Below are positions 36,451-45,873 of a DNA stretch of 64,000 nucleotides, piece after piece. The first letter of the stretch is position 1, and each line of letters begins with the position of its first letter. The position numbers and the translations under genes were made by a program. This stretch comes from Mesorhizobium sp. B4-1-3. GTDB lineage: Bacteria > Pseudomonadota > Alphaproteobacteria > Rhizobiales > Rhizobiaceae. The DNA lies in assembly GCF_006439355.1 (NCBI RefSeq), contig NZ_VFTG01000003.1, positions 248,001 through 312,000 of the forward strand, read 5' to 3'. A model generated the notes under the pieces. It did not search any database. It worked only from the letters and a program-made list of their open reading frames with translations, and was not told where the DNA came from.

Positions 36451-38028
36451 ATGACCGCCGCCCTTCATCCCGCCGAACCGGCACTGGCAACCGATCGCGC
36501 CCGCCGTGGCGGCCGTGCCGGCAAGCGCGCCGGCGGCTCGGCCGCCTTCGAGCAGCCCGCCTTCCGACAGCTGAAGAACCCGCTGACGCCGACCAAGCTG
36601 GTGTCCGACGACGAGCTGGAATCGATCCACCTCGCCTCGCTGCGCGTGCTGAAGGAGATCGGCGTCGACGTCCTCCACGACGAAGCCCGCCGCATCATGA
36701 AGGCGCATGGCGCGGATGTGCGCGAAGGCTCGGAACGCGTGCACTTCGACAGCGACATGGTCCTCGAGCTTGTGTCGCACTGCCCGTCGGAATTCACGCT
36801 GCATGCCCGCAACCCGGCGCACAATCTGCGCTTCGGCGGCAACAACATAATCCTGTCGATGATGGCTTCGGCGCCGAACTGTTCCGACCTCGATCGCGGC
36901 CGCAGGCCCGGCAACCAGGCGGACTACCGCAATTTCCTGCGCCTGGCGCAGATGCATAACATCCTGCAGTGCACCGGCGGCTATCCGGTCGAACCCATCG
37001 ACATCCATCCGTCGGTCCGCCACCTGGAATGCATTCGCGACCTCGCCATGCTCACCGACAAGGTCTTCCACATCTATTCGCTCGGCAAGGAACGCAATGT
37101 CGATGGCATCGAGATCACCCGCATCGCCCGCGGCGTCAGCCGCGAGCAGCTGATGCAGGAGCCCTCGGTCTTCACCATCATCAACACCAATTCGCCGCTC
37201 AAGCTCGACGTGCCGATGATGGAAGGCATCATCCAGATGGCCAGCATGGGCCAGGCCGTCATCGTGACGCCGTTCACGCTGTCCGGCGCCATGGCGCCCG
37301 TCACCGTCGCCGGCGCGCTGGTACAGCAGAACGCCGAGGCGCTCTCCGGCATCGCCTTCGCGCAGATGGTCAAGAAAGGCGCGCCGGTCGGCTATGGCGG
37401 CTTCACCTCCAACGTGGATATGAAGTCCGGCGCGCCGGCCTTCGGCACGCCCGAATATATGAAGGCGCAGCTCGTCGGCGGCCAGCTCGCCCGCCGCTAC
37501 AACATCCCCTACCGCACCTCCAACACCTGCGCCGCCAACACGGTCGACGCGCAGGCCGCCTATGAAAGCGTATTTTCGCTCTGGGGCGCCATCCAGGGCG
37601 GCGGCAATCTGATGATGCACGGCGCCGGCTGGCTGGAAGGTGGCCTGCGCTGCTCCTATGAAAAGACCATCCTCGACATCGACCTTCTGCAGATGGTGGC
37701 CGAGTTCCTCACCCCGCTCGACCTCTCCGAGGACGCGCTCGGCTTCGACGCCATCCAGTCGGTCGGCCCTGGCGGCCATTTCTTCGGCACCCAGCACACG
37801 CAGGAGCGCTACAAGACCGCCTTCTACTCGCCGATCGTCTCCGACTGGCGCAATTTCGAGACCTGGACCGAGGCGGGTTCGCCGACGGCGCTCGAACGCA
37901 CCAACAAGGTGTGGAAGGAGCGCCTTGCCTCCTATGAAGAGCCGTATATGGATCCGGCCATCCGCGAGGAACTCAACGACTTCGTCGAAAAGCGCCGCGC
38001 CGAAGGCGGCGCGCCGACGGATTTCTGA
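36451..38028 (+). CDS. MttB-family corrinoid methyltransferase (non-pyrrolysine), copy 1
   Basis: The 525-residue protein starts at ATG 36451 after a GAGG site. It belongs to the trimethylamine methyltransferase (MttB) superfamily; the frame has no internal amber codon, so it lacks pyrrolysine, as in glycine betaine (MtgB), proline betaine and carnitine demethylases. Landmarks include RVLKEIGVDVLHDEARRIM, IDIHPSVRHLECIRDLAML and MHGAGWLEGGLRCSYEK. It should move a methyl group from a quaternary amine to a corrinoid protein. It is followed by a dimethylglycine dehydrogenase-like gene, pointing to glycine betaine. The basic N-terminus RARRGGRAGKRAGG is shared with copy 2. Confidence 0.88.
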   Translation: MTAALHPAEPALATDRARRGGRAGKRAGGSAAFEQPAFRQLKNPLTPTKLVSDDELESIHLASLRVLKEIGVDVLHDEARRIMKAHGADVREGSERVHFDSDMVLELVSHCPSEFTLHARNPAHNLRFGGNNIILSMMASAPNCSDLDRGRRPGNQADYRNFLRLAQMHNILQCTGGYPVEPIDIHPSVRHLECIRDLAMLTDKVFHIYSLGKERNVDGIEITRIARGVSREQLMQEPSVFTIINTNSPLKLDVPMMEGIIQMASMGQAVIVTPFTLSGAMAPVTVAGALVQQNAEALSGIAFAQMVKKGAPVGYGGFTSNVDMKSGAPAFGTPEYMKAQLVGGQLARRYNIPYRTSNTCAANTVDAQAAYESVFSLWGAIQGGGNLMMHGAGWLEGGLRCSYEKTILDIDLLQMVAEFLTPLDLSEDALGFDAIQSVGPGGHFFGTQHTQERYKTAFYSPIVSDWRNFETWTEAGSPTALERTNKVWKERLASYEEPYMDPAIREELNDFVEKRRAEGGAPTDF

Positions 38029-38130
38029 TTTTCTGGTTGCTGGTGAGCACTCGACCCCCACTCCGTCGAGCTTCGCTTAGCCTCCACACCAATCATTTGA
38101 TTCAGTCTCTGTAAAAACGGATCTATCTGC

Positions 38131-40701
38131 ATGAAATCCCACGTAAAAGCGGTTGTCATCGGCGGCGGCGTCGTCGGCTGCTCGGTGCTCTATCACCTTG
38201 CCAAGGCCGGCTGGACCGACATCATGCTGATCGAGCGTTCGGAGCTGACTTCCGGCTCGTCCTGGCACGCTGCTGGCGGCTTCCATACGCTCAACGGTGA
38301 CCCGAACGTCGCCAAGCTGCAGGCCTATACGGTCCAGCTCTACAAGGAGATCGAGGAGCTCTCCGGCCAATCCTGCTCGCTGCACCTCACCGGCGGCGTC
38401 ATGATGGCCGACACGCCCGAGCGCATGGACTTCCTGCGGTTGGCCCACGCCAAGGGCCGTTATCTCGGCATGGACACCGAGCTGATCACGCCCTCGGAAG
38501 CCAAGGCCATGTTCCCGCTGATGGACGAGAAGAACTTCGTCGGCGCCATGTGGGATCCGGTCGAAGGCCATCTCGACCCGTCCGGCACCACCATCGCCTA
38601 TTCCAAGGCCGCGAAAAAGCTCGGTGCCGAGATCGTGCTGCGCAACCGCGTCGTCGACCTCACGCAGCAGCCGGACGGCACCTGGAACGTCGTCACCGAG
38701 CAAGGCACGGTCCATGCCGAGCATGTCGTCAACTGCGGCGGCCTGTGGGCGCGCGAGATCGGCCGCATGGTCGGCGTCGAGCTGCCGGTGCTGGCGATGG
38801 AGCACATGTACCTGCTCACCGAGCCGATGCCGGAGGTCGAGGAATTCAACAAGTCGACCGGCCGCGAGATGATCGGCGTGCTCGACTTCAAGGGCGAGAT
38901 CTACACCCGCCAGGAGCGCAACGGCATCCTGCTCGGCACCTATGAGAAGGCCTGCAAGCCGTGGTCGCCGGTCAACACGCCGTGGGATTTCGGCCATGAG
39001 CTTTTGCAGCCCGATATCGACCGCATCGCGCCGTCGCTGGAGATCGGCTTCAAGCATTTCCCCGGCATCGAGAAGGCCGGCATCAAGCAGATCATCAACG
39101 GCCCCTTCACCTTCGCGCTCGACGGCAACCCGCTGGTCGGCCCGGTGCAGGGCCTGACCAATTTCTGGTGCGCCTGCGCGGTCATGGCCGGCTTCAGCCA
39201 GGGCGGCGGCGTCGGCCTGGCGCTGTCGAACTGGATGGTGCATGGCGATCCGGGCTTCGACGTCTGGGGCATGGACGTCGCCCGCTTCGGTGAATGGGCG
39301 ACGCTGCGCTACACCAATGCCAAGGTGCGCGAGAACTATTCGCGGCGCTTCTCGATCCGCTTCCCGAACGAGGAATTGCCGGCCGCCCGTCCCGCGCAGA
39401 CCACGCCGCTTTACGACACCATGCTCGCCAACAACGCGGTCATGGGCGATAGCTGGGGCCTGGAAACCCCGCTCTGGTTCGCGCCGAAGGGCACGGAGCC
39501 GAAGGACATCGTCTCCTTCCACCGCTCCAATGATTTCGGCCCGATCGGCGAGGAAGTGCGCGCCACGCGCGAGAAGGTGGGCGTCACCGAGATCGCCAAC
39601 TTCGCCAAATACGAGGTGTCTGGCCCGGGCGCGGAAGATTTCCTCAACCGGCTGATGACCAACCGCATGCCGAAGACCGGCCGCATCGTGCTCACCCCGA
39701 TGGTCAACGAGTTCGGCAAGCTGATCGGCGACTTCACCATCGCCAAGACCGGCGAGGACCGCTTCATGATCTGGGGCTCGTCGGCCGCGCAGAAATATCA
39801 CATGCGCTGGTTCGAAAAGCATCTGCCGAAGGACGGTTCGGTGCGCATCCATCGCTTCGACCAGACGCTGGTGGGTCTCTCGATCGCCGGTCCGAAGTCG
39901 CGCGACCTGCTGCAGAAGCTTGTCGACGTCGATGTCTCGACCAAGGCCTTCCGTTTCATGGACTTCCGCGAGATGGCGGTCGGCGGCGCGCCCTGCATGG
40001 TCAACCGCATCACCTATACCGGCGACCTCGGTTACGAGATCTGGATGGCGCCGGCCTATCAGCGCCTTGTCTACAAGGCGATCAAGGACGCCGGCGAAGA
40101 GTTCGGCATTGTCGATTTCGGCATGCGGGCGCTACTGTCGATGCGTCTGGAAAAGAACTTCCCGACCTGGTTCCGCGAGCTGCGCCCGATCTACGGCCCG
40201 TTCGAGGGCTCGATGGACCGCTTCATCAAGCTGGAGAAGAACGACTTCATCGGCCGCGAGGCATCCGCCAAGGAGCAGGCCGAAGGCCCGAAGCTGCGCC
40301 GCGTTTCCTTCATCGTCGACGCCATCGACGCCGACGTGATGGGCGACGAGCCGATCTGGGCCAAGGTCAGCAAGGATTACGGCACGGTCGAGAAGCCGCA
40401 TGGCTACGGCGCGCCGCGTTTCGACGAGACGGGCAAGGAAGTACGTGGATCCAAGGCCGCCGAAGGCGCTTCCGCCGTGCGCGGCATCGTCGATGGCGAA
40501 TGGCGCGTCGTCGGCTGGGTGACCTCGGGCGGCTATGCGCATTACGTCCAGAAATCGATGGCGCAGGGCTATGTGCCGGCCGCCCTTGCCGAGGACGAAA
40601 GTACCGGTCTGTTCGAGATCGAGATTCTCGGCCACCGCCGCCCGGCCCGGATCAATGTCGAGCCGCCCTTCGATCCGAGCGGCGAGAAAATGCGGACCTG
40701 A
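38131..40701 (+). CDS. Dimethylglycine/sarcosine dehydrogenase-like flavoprotein with GcvT domain
   Basis: The 856-residue protein has an N-terminal DAO-type FAD domain (VVIGGGVVGCSVLYHLAKAG), with the histidine of SSWHAAGG as likely covalent flavin site, and a C-terminal GcvT/aminomethyltransferase domain (from about residue 430, with YTGDLGYEIWM and FGMRALLSMRLEKNF). This is the plan of dimethylglycine and sarcosine dehydrogenases, which oxidise N-methyl groups and pass formaldehyde-level carbon to tetrahydrofolate. It lies 102 bases after the MttB copy, so the two probably act in sequence on a betaine and its demethylated product. Confidence 0.9.
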   Translation: MKSHVKAVVIGGGVVGCSVLYHLAKAGWTDIMLIERSELTSGSSWHAAGGFHTLNGDPNVAKLQAYTVQLYKEIEELSGQSCSLHLTGGVMMADTPERMDFLRLAHAKGRYLGMDTELITPSEAKAMFPLMDEKNFVGAMWDPVEGHLDPSGTTIAYSKAAKKLGAEIVLRNRVVDLTQQPDGTWNVVTEQGTVHAEHVVNCGGLWAREIGRMVGVELPVLAMEHMYLLTEPMPEVEEFNKSTGREMIGVLDFKGEIYTRQERNGILLGTYEKACKPWSPVNTPWDFGHELLQPDIDRIAPSLEIGFKHFPGIEKAGIKQIINGPFTFALDGNPLVGPVQGLTNFWCACAVMAGFSQGGGVGLALSNWMVHGDPGFDVWGMDVARFGEWATLRYTNAKVRENYSRRFSIRFPNEELPAARPAQTTPLYDTMLANNAVMGDSWGLETPLWFAPKGTEPKDIVSFHRSNDFGPIGEEVRATREKVGVTEIANFAKYEVSGPGAEDFLNRLMTNRMPKTGRIVLTPMVNEFGKLIGDFTIAKTGEDRFMIWGSSAAQKYHMRWFEKHLPKDGSVRIHRFDQTLVGLSIAGPKSRDLLQKLVDVDVSTKAFRFMDFREMAVGGAPCMVNRITYTGDLGYEIWMAPAYQRLVYKAIKDAGEEFGIVDFGMRALLSMRLEKNFPTWFRELRPIYGPFEGSMDRFIKLEKNDFIGREASAKEQAEGPKLRRVSFIVDAIDADVMGDEPIWAKVSKDYGTVEKPHGYGAPRFDETGKEVRGSKAAEGASAVRGIVDGEWRVVGWVTSGGYAHYVQKSMAQGYVPAALAEDESTGLFEIEILGHRRPARINVEPPFDPSGEKMRT

Positions 40702-40714
40702 CGCGTAGTGTGAC

Positions 40715-40791
40715 GCGGTTTTCCGCCCGGAATTGCGTAAAGCAGACAGAAAGAGCGGTTTGCCGTTTCTTACGAAACGGTGAACCGCTCT
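40715..40791. repeat. Dispersed palindromic repeat, family B copy 2, with long hairpin
   Basis: Positions 40715-40737 match 13034-13056 inverted, 23 of 23 bases. Directly after it, AGAGCGGTT (40752-40760) pairs with AACCGCTCT (40783-40791), with an inner CCGTTTC/GAAACGG pair. The hairpin lies behind the flavoprotein gene and could also end its transcript. Confidence 0.7.
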
Positions 40792-40824
40792 GGCGACTTG
40801 TTGGATCGCGCCGGTTGCTGTGGC

Positions 40825-42384
40825 ATGGTTTATGCCCCGCTACCAGCGCATCAGGATGAGAAGACCACCCCCTTGCGGCAGCTAGAGAAATGGACCGATT
40901 GGCTCTGCGATGGACGGGTCGGTCCATTCAGCGCCGCGATCGTGTCGGTCCTCGCCTATTGCCTGACCCAGATTGTGGCGATGGCGCTTTTGTCCCACTT
41001 TGCGGGCACGGGCGTCGGCGTCGACGATTCCGAGCAGCTGATGGAAATGCGGTTCCTCGCCGCCGGCTATGGCAGTTCGCAGCCGCCTCTATACACCTGG
41101 CTGGCGATGCTTGCGGCCTCGCTGGTCGGGACCAGCGTCCTTGCCCTCAAGATCGTCAAATACGGCTTGCTGGCCGCGGGGCTGACCGCGTATTTCACCG
41201 CCATACGCCGCCTCGGCTACTCGAACCGCGCCGCTGCCGCCGGCATGTTCGGGCTGCTTTTGTTTCCCCAGATCTTCTGGGAGATGCAGCACGCCCTCAC
41301 CCACTCGGTCGCCATATTCTGCTTCACCTCGGTGCTGCTTCTGGCGCTGGTCGAGGTCGAGAAGCGGCGATCGGCCATCGCCTATGCGTTTTTCGGCCTG
41401 GTGACGGCGGCCGCGATGCTGTCGAAATACAACATCGTCATCTTCCTTGCCGCCCTGTTCCTGGCATCTCTCTCGGTTCGCGAGACGCGTGAGGCGATCT
41501 TCGACCGCCGTTTCGCAATCAGCGTGATAGTAGCGGTCCTCGCCTGCTTGCCGACGCTTTACTGGAGCCTGACCCATCTGGAAGATCTGCTCGCGCACCA
41601 AGGGGGCCTAGGCGTCGCCGAAGGCGGCAATGTTGCAAGAACGGCACTTCTCGGCATCCGCAGACTGGCCAACGCCATCGTCAATTTCGCTGGATTGCCG
41701 GTCGCGCTTTTTGCCGTCGCCTACGGCCTGGCTATAAGAAAACGGACGGAGCCGCCTCAACCGGTAAGGTGGCCGGAAAAGCTGTTGTGGCGAGCGATCG
41801 TGCTTGGTCTGGTGGTCGTGGTGACGGTCGTGTTGGCGGCCGGCATCACCCAATTTCGCGACCGCTGGATGCTGCCCATCTTCATTCTCCTTCCCGCGGC
41901 CTTGGCCATGCGCTTCGAGGCCATGGGCCAGAGGGGCCGAAAGACGCAAACCGCCATCGTCTTCGTCGCCGCGCTCCTTGCCGTCCTCGTGCTGCCGCTG
42001 AGCTGGTACATGCACCTTGAGGGCGGCGACAATCGCGGCAGCATCGTGCGGATGGACTACCGGTCGCTTTACGACCAGATCAACGCCGAAGGACCGGTCA
42101 AGACCGTGGTCTCGAGCTGGTTCTGGGTCGGCAATCTGCGCCTGGTCGATGCCGATCTGATCGCGCTCGATGACGAGACGCCGGACTTCGCCCGCTCGAT
42201 CCGCGAGCCGGCGGTGCTCGTCCTGACCGACGACAGGGAATCGTCCTCGGATGTCTTCGAAGAGCTGGCGAGGGCCGGCTACGCGATGGACACCGTCCAT
42301 CGCACGATCGAGGTGCCCCAGGCGCTCGGCTTTCCGCCGCGCAAGGTCACGATCACCAAACTGCACAAGAAGACCGCGCCGTAA
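40825..42384 (+). CDS. GT-C fold glycosyltransferase, family 39-like
   Basis: About 519 residues from ATG 40825; a GTG at 40780 lies inside a repeat and is less likely. The protein has around ten to twelve membrane helices, an early acidic motif DDSEQLMEMRF where the first periplasmic loop of GT39/ArnT-like enzymes carries the catalytic aspartate, and a C-terminal periplasmic domain. These enzymes use polyprenyl-phosphate sugars to glycosylate lipids or proteins at the periplasmic face. Its target is unknown. It precedes the DddP-like gene by 19 bases. Confidence 0.78.
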   Translation: MVYAPLPAHQDEKTTPLRQLEKWTDWLCDGRVGPFSAAIVSVLAYCLTQIVAMALLSHFAGTGVGVDDSEQLMEMRFLAAGYGSSQPPLYTWLAMLAASLVGTSVLALKIVKYGLLAAGLTAYFTAIRRLGYSNRAAAAGMFGLLLFPQIFWEMQHALTHSVAIFCFTSVLLLALVEVEKRRSAIAYAFFGLVTAAAMLSKYNIVIFLAALFLASLSVRETREAIFDRRFAISVIVAVLACLPTLYWSLTHLEDLLAHQGGLGVAEGGNVARTALLGIRRLANAIVNFAGLPVALFAVAYGLAIRKRTEPPQPVRWPEKLLWRAIVLGLVVVVTVVLAAGITQFRDRWMLPIFILLPAALAMRFEAMGQRGRKTQTAIVFVAALLAVLVLPLSWYMHLEGGDNRGSIVRMDYRSLYDQINAEGPVKTVVSSWFWVGNLRLVDADLIALDDETPDFARSIREPAVLVLTDDRESSSDVFEELARAGYAMDTVHRTIEVPQALGFPPRKVTITKLHKKTAP

Positions 42385-42403
42385 GGTTCAGAGGGGGGGA
42401 CGA

Positions 42404-43744
42404 ATGGACACGCAACGCTTCGGCCGCCATCGCAAGATCATGCCCTTCGAACCCGGCTCCGTCGAAGCGCTGCGCGAGGCCTCCCGCGATAAGGCGGCCT
42501 CGCTCAACCAGCATGTGCTGGGCTATGGCGCAACAGCCGAAGCGGAATGGGCCGCGGCCGGCATCGCTGCGCCCGACCTTGCCGCCATGCGCGGATACCG
42601 ACTGGAACGCATCCGCGCCGAGCTGAAGCGCCGCGACTATGCCGGCGCCCTGCTCTACGACCCGGTCAACATCCGCTACGCGACGGATTCGACCAACATG
42701 CAGCTCTGGGTCGCGCACAACCCGACCCGCCACTGCTTCGTCGCCGCCGAGGGCCCCGTGGTGCTTTTCGACTATTTCTCCTGCGAGCACCTGTCCGACC
42801 ATTCGGGTGTCGTGGACGAGGTGCGCCCGGCGGTTTCGTGGATGTATCTCTACAGCGGCGAATTGACTGATGAGAAGGTCCGGCGCTGGGCCGCCGGCAT
42901 CGCCGAACTCGTTGCCGAGCATGGCGGCGGCAATCGCCGCATTGCCGTCGACCACATCAATCCCGAAGGCGTCGAGGAACTCGCCCGTCGTGGGATTTCC
43001 GTCGGCAATGGCGAGGCGGTGATGGAGAATGCGAGGCTCATCAAATCGCCGGACGAGATCCTCGCCATGCGCCGTTCGATCGTCGCCTGCGAGGCAGCGA
43101 TGGGCGAGATGGAAGCCGCGCTCAAGCCCGGCGTCTCCGAAAACGAGCTCTGGGCGGAACTGCATCGCGGCAACATCGTGCGCGGCGGCGAATGGATCGA
43201 GACGCGGCTCCTGTCGTCCGGCCCGCGCACCAATCCCTGGTTCCAGGAATGCTCCTCGCGCGTCATCGAGAATGGCGACCTCGTCGCCTTCGACACGGAC
43301 CTGATCGGTCCTTACGGCTTCTGCGCCGACCTTTCGCGTACCTGGCTTTGCGGCGACAGGCAGCCGTCGAACGAGCAGCGCGATCTCTTCCGCATCGCCG
43401 CCGATCAGATCGCCCATAACACCGACCTGATGCGGCCGGGCATCTCGTTCCGAGACCTCGTCGAGCGCTCGGCGGTGCCGCCGGACGATTGCTATCCGAC
43501 GCGCTACGGAGTGCTCTATCATGGCGTCGGCCTGGCCGACGAATATCCGACGCTGCCGCACCCCGGCGATTGGACCGCCGACACGCCGGATGGCGTGCTC
43601 GAACCAGGTATGGTGCTCTGCGTCGAAAGCTATATCGGCAGGCTGGGCGGACGCGAGGGCGTCAAGATCGAGGAGCAGATCCTGATCACCGAGAGCGGCA
43701 ACGAGAAGCTGTCAGCCTACAAGCTGGACGAGCGGCTGCTCTGA
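42404..43744 (+). CDS. dddP: DddP homologue, candidate DMSP lyase of the M24 fold
   Basis: The 446-residue protein starts at ATG 42404 with a G-rich SD. It has the pita-bread fold of creatinase/prolidase and the stretches NIRYATDSTNMQLW, GGEWIETRLLSSGPRTNPW and FDTDLIGPYG that mark marine DddP. As I recall the DddP structure, the metal ligands are Asp295, Asp297, Asp307, His371, Glu406 and Glu421 with catalytic Asp377. Here Asp297, Asp299, Asp309, His373, Glu408 and Glu423 with Asp379 sit at the same spacing, two residues on. DddP releases dimethyl sulfide and acrylate from DMSP. Its last 33 bases overlap the converging PhnD-like gene. Confidence 0.75.
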   Translation: MDTQRFGRHRKIMPFEPGSVEALREASRDKAASLNQHVLGYGATAEAEWAAAGIAAPDLAAMRGYRLERIRAELKRRDYAGALLYDPVNIRYATDSTNMQLWVAHNPTRHCFVAAEGPVVLFDYFSCEHLSDHSGVVDEVRPAVSWMYLYSGELTDEKVRRWAAGIAELVAEHGGGNRRIAVDHINPEGVEELARRGISVGNGEAVMENARLIKSPDEILAMRRSIVACEAAMGEMEAALKPGVSENELWAELHRGNIVRGGEWIETRLLSSGPRTNPWFQECSSRVIENGDLVAFDTDLIGPYGFCADLSRTWLCGDRQPSNEQRDLFRIAADQIAHNTDLMRPGISFRDLVERSAVPPDDCYPTRYGVLYHGVGLADEYPTLPHPGDWTADTPDGVLEPGMVLCVESYIGRLGGREGVKIEEQILITESGNEKLSAYKLDERLL

Positions 43745-44551
43745 CGCGCCGCTTTCGACCGCCGCGACGGCCTCGCGCATCGCGGCAATGGTTTTTTCCG
43801 CTGTCGTCCTGGCGGTGATATAGGGCAAGCCCTTGCGCCGTGCCGTCCAGCCGACCACCTTCACGCCTTTCCCTGCCGGCTCGAAACGCTGCGCCAGCGC
43901 CCAGCTCTGGCAGTCGATGGCGGCGATATCGGCCCTGCCCTCCGCGACCGCGACGATCGACGACCGATGACCGCCGCTCTCGCTGCGCGAGGAAAAGATG
44001 TCCAGGCTTTCGCCCAGCGCCTCCAGGTGGCGCGTCAGCGCGATGACGCCGGACATGGAATCGATGCTATTGAAGGTGAAGCGCCTGCCGCGCAGGAGAT
44101 CGAGCGGAATGGCCGCCCTGCCGTCCGCAGGGGCAGGCATCGATGCCTTGCCGTCTGCCAGCATCACCAGCGCGCTGGAATAGAGTTCCCCCTGCCCGCC
44201 CTCGAACGCATCGTAATTCGGCTGCGCAACCACCTGCACATGCCGGGCGAGCCCGAGTTCCATCGGGCCCCAGCAGGTTTGCCCGAAGAGCAGCGCCGGG
44301 CTCAGCCAAAGTTCGTGAAAATCGAGCTCGTCCGGGGGCAGCGTCGCCGGATCCGGCGCAATCAGCTTAGCGGCGTCATCGAGGATCCCGCCGGGCACTG
44401 GCGGCAGATCGCCATTGCGGCGCACGAGCGTTTCCGGCGCATCGATGCCCCTTTGCCGGAAGGCGTCGCGGAGCCGCGTCCATTGGGCGTCGACTTCGCC
44501 GCGCACTTCGGGCCAGTCATACATCGGCAGGGCCGCAACGAACTTGCTCAT
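43712..44551 (-). CDS. PhnD/SsuA-type substrate-binding family protein
   Basis: The 279-residue protein has the periplasmic-binding fold of the phosphonate/transferrin-type family, seen in TFNSIDSMSGVIALTRHLEALG, SGGHRSSIVAVAEGRADIAAID and the end VKVVGWTARRKGLPYI. No clear signal peptide precedes MSKFVAALPMYDW, so export is doubtful, and no permease or ATPase is adjacent. It may be a cytosolic ligand-binding protein. The gene precedes nothing obvious downstream but converges on the DddP gene with overlap; the desaturase gene lies just upstream on the same strand. Confidence 0.75.
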   Translation of the reverse strand: MSKFVAALPMYDWPEVRGEVDAQWTRLRDAFRQRGIDAPETLVRRNGDLPPVPGGILDDAAKLIAPDPATLPPDELDFHELWLSPALLFGQTCWGPMELGLARHVQVVAQPNYDAFEGGQGELYSSALVMLADGKASMPAPADGRAAIPLDLLRGRRFTFNSIDSMSGVIALTRHLEALGESLDIFSSRSESGGHRSSIVAVAEGRADIAAIDCQSWALAQRFEPAGKGVKVVGWTARRKGLPYITARTTAEKTIAAMREAVAAVESGASEQPLVQLVG

Positions 44552-44622
44552 GTCGAACAGCTTTCAAAGACAGGCGACCTCAGCGCCTGCGTTCCGCCGC
44601 GAAAAAACCGGGCGCGGAAAAA

Positions 44623-45645
44623 TTACTCTTTCGGCGGCTCGGCCGGAACCGGCGCCGTGCCAAGCCCGCTGACACTGCGCGCCCTGACGCGCGGCTTGAA
44701 GGCGCGGCCCGGCTCCGGCGCACGACGCAGCACCGGATGAACGACGGGCTCCTTGGCCTTGAAGGCATAGGATTTGATCAGCGCCAGATAGTTCGGATAG
44801 ACATAGCCGTTGTTCATCCGCAGCCATTCTTCGCGGCGTTCGCGAAAGAGCGTCGGCAATCTGTACCAGGCAACCGTCGGGCTCTTGTGATGCACGAAAT
44901 GCAGGTTGTTGTTGAGGAACAGGAACGACAGCGGCGAGCGTTCGACGATGATGGTGCGCCCTTCCGGATGCTCGGACCACTGATGCTCGGCATAGGTGCG
45001 CACCGAAATCAGCGACTGCCCAAGCCATACCGGCACCAGCGCATAGAGCCAGAGCGGAATGCCAAAGCCGAAGGTCACGATCGGAGCCACGACGGCAATG
45101 CCGACGGCATGCAGCAGCCAGGCCTTGCGGATCGCCTTGTCGCCGGCGGCGATCTGCTTGGCGTCGTCGATGAAGAAGCCGACCGAGGACAGCCATGGCC
45201 CGAGGATGAAGCGGCCGACCATGGTGTTGTTGATCTTGAGCAGGAACTTCATCGCCGGTGGCAGTTCCTCATGCATCCAGAGCGCCTGGTAATAGCTCTC
45301 GGGGTCGTCAAGCGGGTCGGTCAGCCGCTCATCGGCATGGTGGCGCAGGTGGATGGTCTTGAAACGCCGGAACGGCCAGACCAGTCCGATCGGCAGGAAG
45401 GCGAAGGCTTCGTTGATCCTGGCGCTGCGGGTCGGATGACCGTGCAGCACCTCATGCATCAGCGAGGATTGGAGCGCGAGAATCAGCGCCAAGGCGATCA
45501 AGGCGATCAAGGGATGGGATGGCCAGAGCAACAAGCCGATCGCGAACCATGCGCCGTAGCAGAAGAGTGCGAGGAATACCGTCGGCCATTCGATTGCCGG
45601 TGCGCTGCCACGTCTCTTAATTATGCCGGTATTCATGCTTGCCAT
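44623..45645 (-). CDS. Membrane fatty-acid desaturase / hydroxylase
   Basis: About 340 residues with the three histidine boxes of the desaturase superfamily: HEVLHGH, HLRHHADE and HFVHHKSP, placed between four hydrophobic segments. The di-iron centre at the cytosolic face oxidises an acyl chain or another lipid-like substrate. The C-terminal 40 residues are basic and proline-rich. Several starts lie close together (GTG 45657, ATG 45645, ATG 45636). It is divergent from an XRE regulator, with palindromes in between, and may be its target. Confidence 0.85.
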   Translation of the reverse strand: MASMNTGIIKRRGSAPAIEWPTVFLALFCYGAWFAIGLLLWPSHPLIALIALALILALQSSLMHEVLHGHPTRSARINEAFAFLPIGLVWPFRRFKTIHLRHHADERLTDPLDDPESYYQALWMHEELPPAMKFLLKINNTMVGRFILGPWLSSVGFFIDDAKQIAAGDKAIRKAWLLHAVGIAVVAPIVTFGFGIPLWLYALVPVWLGQSLISVRTYAEHQWSEHPEGRTIIVERSPLSFLFLNNNLHFVHHKSPTVAWYRLPTLFRERREEWLRMNNGYVYPNYLALIKSYAFKAKEPVVHPVLRRAPEPGRAFKPRVRARSVSGLGTAPVPAEPPKE

Positions 45646-45687
45646 GCTATCGACCACTGCCTTCCAGTCGCCGGAACCAACTCGGTT

Positions 45688-45790
45688 CCTGACAACATTG
45701 TGTCAGGAGCCTATCGTTGTCGCAATGCGACAAAGCGCACAAACTGTTGCGAATGCGCACTTTCAGCCGCATATGTTATACATTGTAAAC
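45688..45790. promoter_or_regulatory. Cluster of palindromes between desaturase and XRE regulator genes
   Basis: Three inverted repeats lie in the divergent gap: CCTGACA/TGTCAGG (45688-45694 with 45701-45707), TTGTCGCA/TGCGACAA around one base (45717-45733), and GTTATACATTGTAAAC (about 45775-45790), an imperfect palindrome. They are candidate operators for the adjacent XRE regulator and could control both genes. Confidence 0.5.
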
Positions 45791-45873
45791 AAACATGGGG
45801 ATTCATTTCCGTCTGAGCCACTTTCAGCACGGCTCCGGCGCAAATTTTTCCTCTCCAAAGCAGGAGCAGCGTC

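Noticed and set aside
36451-38028. Pyrrolysine-containing trimethylamine methyltransferase
   Set aside because: Neither MttB frame has an internal amber codon, and no pyl genes are present in the window.
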